Source of the DNA: Tenodera sinensis
Lineage: Eukaryota; Arthropoda; Insecta; Mantodea; Mantidae
Direction of reading: 5' to 3'
DNA length: 64,000 nucleotides
Assembly (NCBI GenBank): GCA_030765045.1
Contig: CM060965.1
Coordinates: forward strand, 19,234,085 to 19,298,084
This document shows positions 56,561-64,000 of the stretch, piece after piece (the stretch's first letter is position 1; each line of letters begins with the position of its first letter). Below the pieces are notes generated by a model that worked only from the letters and a program-made list of their open reading frames with translations, ran no database searches and was not told where the DNA came from. The translations under genes were made by a program, and so were the position numbers.

Positions 56561-56775
56561 CCATACTGCCAACAGCTGTCTGGTTCAACATCACAAAACT
56601 CGCTCTCTCACTGTCTCGCCTGGCTTATACAGGCCAGAATGGGTAGTACGGATTTTTCTCGAAGTCCACCTTTTCTCGAACCTCTCATTGTCGTCGGGCC
56701 ACGTATTTACAAGCAGTGTGGTATGAGGTAGCTTGACCTTGAGCCTTTGAGGCCTGCGCCTGCGGTCGGCGTCAA
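56171..56775 (-). mobile_element. LTR (B) plus primer site, related to LTR A
   Basis: Minus strand: LTR starts ttgacgccgaccgcagg (56775), runs to cattttgtcaca (56191), followed by tggtgttaggagtgggact, a diverged tRNA-Leu-type primer site. Contains (CA)n at 56489-56553, in the same position as in LTR A. Confidence 0.65.
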
Positions 56776-57199
56776 ATGAATAACGGTCACTGCAAATCGC
56801 TGAAGGGTAACTGCGCAGCCTGTCTACTGTCTGACCGCCAGAAGTAGACGAGTTGGAAGAATGTGCTACGTAAACCTTTTCTAACGTCCCCATCAATGTT
56901 TATGCATGCCAGTATGATATACAATACACAGTGTTGCCATATAAATGCGCAATACCTATCACAGTAGTTACATACAAGCATTAGATGTGGCAGCATGGGT
57001 CACTCACTACACACATACATACATTTCGTAGTAAACAAATCGACTACGTGAGCAGATTAACAGTTCAAGCCCCCTCTCATAGCTCAGAACCCTCTCGCCT
57101 TCTTGGTGGTTAGACAGTAGTCATTTAAGAATAATCACTGCCGGAAGACTGTTGTTCCTACAGCACTTCTTGAAACATCTGATGTGTTGCACTCACATA
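56776..57199. other. No gene recognised
   Basis: Unassigned sequence between LTR B and family R copy R10. Confidence 0.4.
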
Positions 57200-57877
57200 A
57201 CTTTCTCTACTCTTGTACTAACCATTCTTATAAACTCTTATTCCTATATCTTCTACGTGTTAGTTGAGATAAACATTTGTAGAAATTATTGCTTATTTCC
57301 TTGTAGGAAAGAAGAATATAAATATGGGAATACAGTAGGCTTTGAGCGATAGTCAACTCTTTTAAAGCTTTCAAATTCTGTTCTCTTTGTACAGTTAACA
57401 TGTAAAAATTACCAATGATGTTCAATGTGACAGAAGTGTAAGTTCTCCAAAACTCACACAAATAACCTGGAATATTTCCGAAATGGTTCGCTCTACAAAA
57501 ATTTTATTCAGACATAAATTGATCTACATTTTTTGAATAGTAAGAGTTTGTCTATCTCTTACGGTTTACCAGTTATGCAAGTCATCCAGACTAAATAGAA
57601 CTTCATGGGCTATAGCCAGAAAATTCAAGATATACATTTTATTTGTCATGAAAATATCTCAATCGTTAGGCCATTTTCAAGAAAATCAAAATTTTCGAAA
57701 ATGTTTTCATGTAAAGGGTACTTTAGGGTGGAGCCATTTTCTTAAAAATCTTCGTCTCACATCCTTGAAAGACATTAAACTTAAATACCAACTGTAGTTT
57801 TTAACCGACTTTTCGTTTTTGAGTTATGCTGTCCACAGACTGACAGATACACACGCACGGACCTTTTTCTAAAAATG

Positions 57878-57909
<32 letters not shown>

Positions 57910-58004
57910 CAGGGGGGCCTCAAACAATTATTTTCGGTAAAATCTCGACATCAAATTTTTGGGTGGAATATAATACTTCCTCTTCTATATGTAGTAGAGA
58001 AAAT
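57200..58004 (-). mobile_element. Family R copy R10
   Basis: ACTTTCTCTACTCTTGTACT start, gtagtagagaaaa end; all landmarks present. TG position short (acacacgcacgg); poly-T of ~25 at 57880-57904. Confidence 0.85.
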
Positions 58005-58227
58005 AAAAATTGTGCATTGATTTCCCAAATTTATTTACTTGTTCATCAGTTATTGGATATGAAATATAACAGTTACCTCTATTTTAAAGCGCAGTTGTCA
58101 CTCTTAAGTTATACAAAATTAGAGGTTTTAGTTAGTTTCTCCTGCTTCTTTTTGTGCATGTGGTAATACCAGTAACAGTTTAGCTAATTTTGAAATATTT
58201 CAGAAGACATAGTTTCCTTCAAAGTTT

Positions 58228-58434
58228 GTCGGTCTGGGTGGCTTAATTGGTTAGACACTGGTCGTGGGTTCAAATCCTGTCCAGACCAATGGTTTTTAAG
58301 TGTGCTTATAGTCGACAGCTCCATGTGAGTAGATTTACTGGCATGTAAAAGAACTCCTGCGGGACGAACTTCCGGCACACCGGTGACGCTGCTATGATCC
58401 TGGTAATTAACAGCGTCGTTGAACAACAAAATAA
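58228..58434 (+). mobile_element. SINE group S2, plus orientation
   Basis: gtctgggtggcttaattgg, gtgggttcaaatcc, ttttaagtgtgctt, aagaactcctgcgggacga, ccggcacaccggtgacg, gcgtcgttgaacaaca. The head lacks about 12 bases of the anticodon region. Confidence 0.88.
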
Positions 58435-58452
58435 TTAATGGATTCAAAGCTT

Positions 58453-58612
58453 ATCGGCCGAGCCGTGATCGATTGGTTAGACCATTTGCCTCTCACCAAA
58501 GCGGCCGGAGTTCGATCCCAGGCGACCGTATGTGGGGTATGTGGTGGACAAAGCGGCGCAGTGGCGGGTTTTCTCCTTTTCCCCCCACCATCTCATTCCA
58601 CCGGTGCTTAAA
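58453..58612 (+). mobile_element. SINE group S1-like
   Basis: cggccgagccgtgatcgatt, gagttcgatcccagg, tatgtggtggacaaagcgg, catctcattccaccggtgc. Shares its body with 53917-54156; head diverged. Confidence 0.8.
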
Positions 58613-59550
58613 ATGACTAAATCAATATTGGAGTCTTTCACATATAGATTTTCATAATAACCAATAAATATATTCCCTAAAGCTAAAGTTGACAAAAGTC
58701 GCTACTTTTCCCCACTTTTTCGTTTTTCACCGCAATGTTTTTTTCCAGTTTTAATGATTTTATTTATATTTGTTTTTTGTCGTTTCTAAATAAATGAATG
58801 CTTTGAAGTTTTAAATGTATAATATTTAGAAGTCTTACAATATATCCACAATGATTCAAAAGTAGGATGAAAAACTTCTCATTGCTTAAAGAATTACTGA
58901 AAAATTGAAAGCCCATTTTCGTTCTTGACTATCTTTTATTGGTGTGCTTGAAACAAAAGATAAGTTTATACCTAAATGTCTTCTCACATTTTGGTACTAG
59001 CGAAATTGTCCTATTTCGAATGACTTTTAAAAAGTCCTAATGTATTATATTTATACATCGCTAAAATGTGCGAACCATTGATCCAGAAGGGGAAAAAATA
59101 AAAACAAAGAACACGCACACAAATACTTTGTTCTGATGTTCCAAGGCTCTAGCAGCTAGTGACGTAATGATAAGATGGAAATCAAACAGCCTCCTTTGTT
59201 TTCTCGTACTATTTGTTTTTCTTTCCACACATAGCCATAAATATAGCTCTGCATATATTCCGTTCCATTGAGATGAATAAAATCACTACATCCATTCATG
59301 CAACAAACTGCATTTAAATTATATCATTACCAGCACCAAAGAGTGAGTGTATGTATGTCTGTGTAATTACAATATAAGGGATAGAAGAATTAAATAAATT
59401 AATTTGGACGCTTAAAGAATTAAGAAATATTAGGAAAAACAACAACAGTAATAAAAACAATAACAACAATAATAATAATAACAACAATAACAATAATAAA
59501 TAATAATAAATAATTAATAATAGTAATAATAGTAAAATGTAAAAATGTAA
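58613..59550. other. No gene recognised
   Basis: AT-rich; ends in an imperfect TAA/ACAATA-rich tract (59440-59540). Confidence 0.45.
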
Positions 59551-59785
59551 ACCCCGCGCGACAGCCCACGAAGGGCCAAGGCCTACCGCCCAGCCGCTGC
59601 GTCCCCCACCTCTGCCCACTACAGGCGTCATTGGTGAGGTGCAGTACTGGAGGGTGGGACGTGGTCAGCGCCCCGAGCCCTCCCGGCCAGTTATGCGGTC
59701 TTCTCGACCTGGGGCCGCTACTTCTCCATCAAGTAGCTCCTCAATTGGTCCCCCCGGGACCTAACGAGGCTGAGTGCACCCCGTG
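59551..59785 (-). mobile_element. SINE group S7, headless, reverse
   Basis: Minus-strand body ctcagcctcgttaggtccc, gcgctgaccacgtccc, tgtagtgggcagaggt, matching 24459-24694. Confidence 0.8.
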
Positions 59786-59866
59786 AGTAATAATAGTAAT
59801 AGTAGTAATAATCGTAATCGTAATAGGAATAGTAATAGTAATACTAATACTAATGATCATGATGAT

Positions 59867-61095
<1,229 letters not shown>

Positions 61096-61299
61096 GAGCA
61101 TGCAACAACATGTGGCTACAGTATTTAATAAAATCCCACTATACAAGAATATATGGGTTAAAATATTTGCTTTAAGCTTTTCTAAACGTGCTGCTATTAC
61201 AGTTATTTATTTTATTTGAAATTAAGTTCTACGCATGTATGTAGCTATACGCTGATATGGTACTGAACTGATGTTTTTAGCTGTTCTGGTGATATAGTC

Positions 61300-61500
61300 A
61301 TATACAGTGTTTTCGGGTTATGCTATTCATATACACACAAGCACCTTTGTCCAAAAGTGGCTTCTTTTCTTTCTTTTCTTTTTCTTTTTTTCTTTTCTTT
61401 TTTTTTTCCCCTCAAAACGAGTATTTTCGGGAAATTCCGCATCAAATTTTTGGGTGGAATACAATATTTCCTTTACCCACTATATAGCTCTGCATGTGTA
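61300..61500 (-). mobile_element. Family R terminal fragment, reverse
   Basis: gtgttttcgggttatgct, tttttgggtggaatacaata, tatttcctttacccac; the TG-proximal half only. Confidence 0.6.
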
Positions 61501-62084
61501 ACAATTGTTTACTATACGTGTAAATAATATTAATTACTATAATTAATTACTTACAGAAAAACTAAAAGCGTCTCTATATGTATGGGTGTGAAAAGCATGG
61601 TTTGAAACTAGGTTGCTAAAGTTGACATGGCATAGACATATTTAACTTACCAATGTAAACGAGAAAATCTTCTGCATATGCGTTGCAAGACTCACAAGCA
61701 TTCACATCGTTTTCAGGAGAAAAAAATTGAGGGATGCAAAACCTCCAACCCCTATACCTAACTTTTAAATATGATGGAAATTTCATGTAGCTTGTGACCG
61801 CTGGCAAGATTTATATGCTTTTCAGCTCTGAAAGAATTACCCCAATGGGTAGGCTTGCCAACTTCTGAATTCACGAGATCAGGGGAATGGCCGCGTATGG
61901 TGCACTAGACCACATTGTTGAGTAGTTCATGGACGAACTAGTTAATCTGAACGATTCCAACATTTTTTTTTTTTTTTTTTTCGCTACTAGGCTCCAAAGA
62001 ATGTCATGGTTAAATTACTTAAAATTACGTAAGTTACCTATTTAAAGATATACATTAACAAATTATACAAAATAATTTGTTGCA
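61501..62084. other. No gene recognised
   Basis: AT-rich; poly-T at about 61963-61981. Confidence 0.4.
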
Positions 62085-62375
62085 CTCTTTTCAACAGAAA
62101 AGCAAAAACCTAGAGCTGACGTAACTAAACCTTGCCAATCTGCACGATGCACAGAAGACTATTTTCGTAAACATACCGTACAGATACTCCTGTTGCAGGG
62201 CTCCAGTATCTAACAAGGTCTCGAGGAGTGCATACCGCAGTGAATGAGTAGATGGAGACTGCAGCAGGACGGCAAGTATAATGCGGAAGTGGAAATGGCA
62301 GTTGCCATCAATCGAGCGAGACAATCCCACTTCAGCCGAGTAGTAGTTGCATTGGCGCAGCTCTCATTAGCAAGC
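62085..62375 (-). mobile_element. Second copy of the 30.5-kb MITE, diverged
   Basis: Minus strand: aagcttgctaatgagagctgc ... gcggtatgcactcctcgag ... gatactggagccc ... gattggcaaggtttagttac (each phrase shared with 30490-30766). End repeats have mutated. Confidence 0.7.
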
Positions 62376-62831
62376 TTTCGTTGCATCACTTCCAATAAAT
62401 ACAATACTCCTTTGCCGACTCCTTTGTGTTAAATCTGGTATATCGGATGTATTTTCTTCATCAATTTCGTGAAGTAACTCATACTTGTTTACTGCCATGT
62501 CAAAGATATGGTCGAACCTCAATGCTTTCAAAATTCTGAAATTCTTGGCAGCGGGCAAAAAGGAAGTATGCAACATATACACAAAACATTTTTGTACTTG
62601 GTGAGATTTTAGAATTCACCTACGGCTTGTTATTAAAGTTTGTCACCGTCTTCTGAATTTGTTTCATAAATAATTAGTTGATTGAAGTTGTTCGATATAA
62701 CAGAAACAAACCTAGCTCTAATCTCGATAGAAACGCTGTTCAATCACATGATTAATTCAGCTGCACTGTTGACTGTTTGAAGGAGGACATGAAGCAGTCA
62801 TAAGCTCAAGAATAGGGGGAAATCCATTATT
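62376..62831. other. No gene recognised
   Basis: A 71-codon minus frame (62367-62582: KYELLHEIDEENTSDIPDL region) looks slightly protein-like but runs into the MITE and has no known motif. Confidence 0.3.
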
Positions 62832-62893
62832 TACTACTACTACTACTACTGCTTCTACTACTACTATTACTACTACTACTGCTACTACTACTG

Positions 62894-62982
<89 letters not shown>

Positions 62983-63015
62983 GCTACTACTACTACTACT
63001 ACTGCTACTACTACT
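62832..63015. repeat. (TAC)n array with TGC variants
   Basis: About 185 bp; scattered tgc units (actgctac) within tac. Confidence 0.95.
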
Positions 63016-63084
63016 AATATTATTATTATTGTTAGTTTATTAGAGTAAATTATAATTACAAATTTATAGTATTATAGTTATAAA

Positions 63085-63468
<384 letters not shown>

Positions 63469-63861
63469 TGTGAAAAAAAAAAAAAAACCAACGAAAAAAG
63501 TCCAGTCCAATTACTTTTCTTTATTTTCCTCCAAAACTGAATGCACAACAACAACACACATTTAATCTAAAATTAAAAGGTGTCTGACTCCTCGCTCCCT
63601 TGTATAGCGGGGATGACTAACACGGACCTTTCTCGAACTTCACCTTTTTTGGAATCTCTACAAATACGCCGGCCGCCGGACACTTCTCGAACAATCTCGA
63701 AAACCCCTTTGACGTGTTGCGCTCATTGTTGTCACGCGTTCATGAACAATCGCGCGAGGTAGCCTGACTTTGAGCGTCTTTGATGTACGTACCGCCTGTG
63801 GTGTGAGGCAGCCCGGCCCCGAACCTTTGATGTGTTGCCGCTACCGTCGGCCGGCGTCACA
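63469..63861 (-). mobile_element. LTR (C), related to LTRs A and B
   Basis: On the minus strand it starts TGTGACGCCGGCCGACGG, carries tcaaggt-like and acgccggccgccgg motifs shared with A (tacgccggccgcc), and ends in tttttttcaca. No primer site or internal region follows; no flanking duplication was seen, so a solo LTR is not proven. Confidence 0.6.
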
Positions 63862-64000
63862 ATAGATTGTACATAAAGGTGAATATGCAACTGGTCCGGC
63901 ATCATATTGACTGCACCAAAACCTAACGAATAATCCAGAAACTCAATTACACGACTAAAGGCATCTGTCTGTCGTGTACTATTAATGCTGTCTAAGATGT
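63862..64000. other. Window end, nothing recognised
   Basis: No feature seen. Confidence 0.35.

Overview
The window reads as repeat-packed intergenic or intronic DNA from an animal, most likely an arthropod. Coding density is near zero, microsatellites are long, and retroelements sit inside other repeats. Several SINEs are tRNA-derived; one has a 'ctcctgcgggacgaa...ccggcacaccgg' body that I associate from memory with cockroach, termite and related insect genomes. Polyneopteran insect is therefore an inference, not a demonstrated identity.

Layout. 0-5 kb: a trinucleotide array, a SINE, a LINE reverse-transcriptase remnant split by an inverted-repeat element, and a ~490-bp MITE family (family M) carrying a nested LINE end. 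5.8-8.7 kb: a structurally complete, very young LTR retrotransposon (LTRs 503/503 bp with one difference, 4-bp target duplication, tRNA-Leu-type primer site) whose only product is a repeat-rich coiled-coil protein; most of pol is absent. A perfect hairpin abuts its 3' end. 9-37 kb: SINEs, two sibling hAT elements with one shared internal deletion (15.9-17.1 and 31.0-31.9 kb), mariner and LINE remnants, and a 277-bp inverted-repeat element. 38-58 kb: a dense cluster of a ~0.8-0.95-kb family (family R, ends ACTTTCTCTACT) whose copies carry a TG tract at the same internal place, expanded to ~750 bp in one copy. 51.6-53 kb: two foldback structures resembling Penelope-like element ends with hammerhead-ribozyme-like cores. 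54-64 kb: LTR fragments, a CATAGT/CATAGA array between two TAA arrays, and further microsatellites.

The only plausible host gene is a short exon at 51137-51199 (+), with a good start context and a GTGAGT donor, lying downstream of a CpG-rich region. Its product is not recognised.

SINE groups are called S1-S8 for cross-reference only. No CRISPR, operon, rRNA or convincing functional tRNA gene was seen, and no viral sequence was recognised. Family names for decayed elements rest on motifs read by eye; edges not marked by target duplications are approximate.
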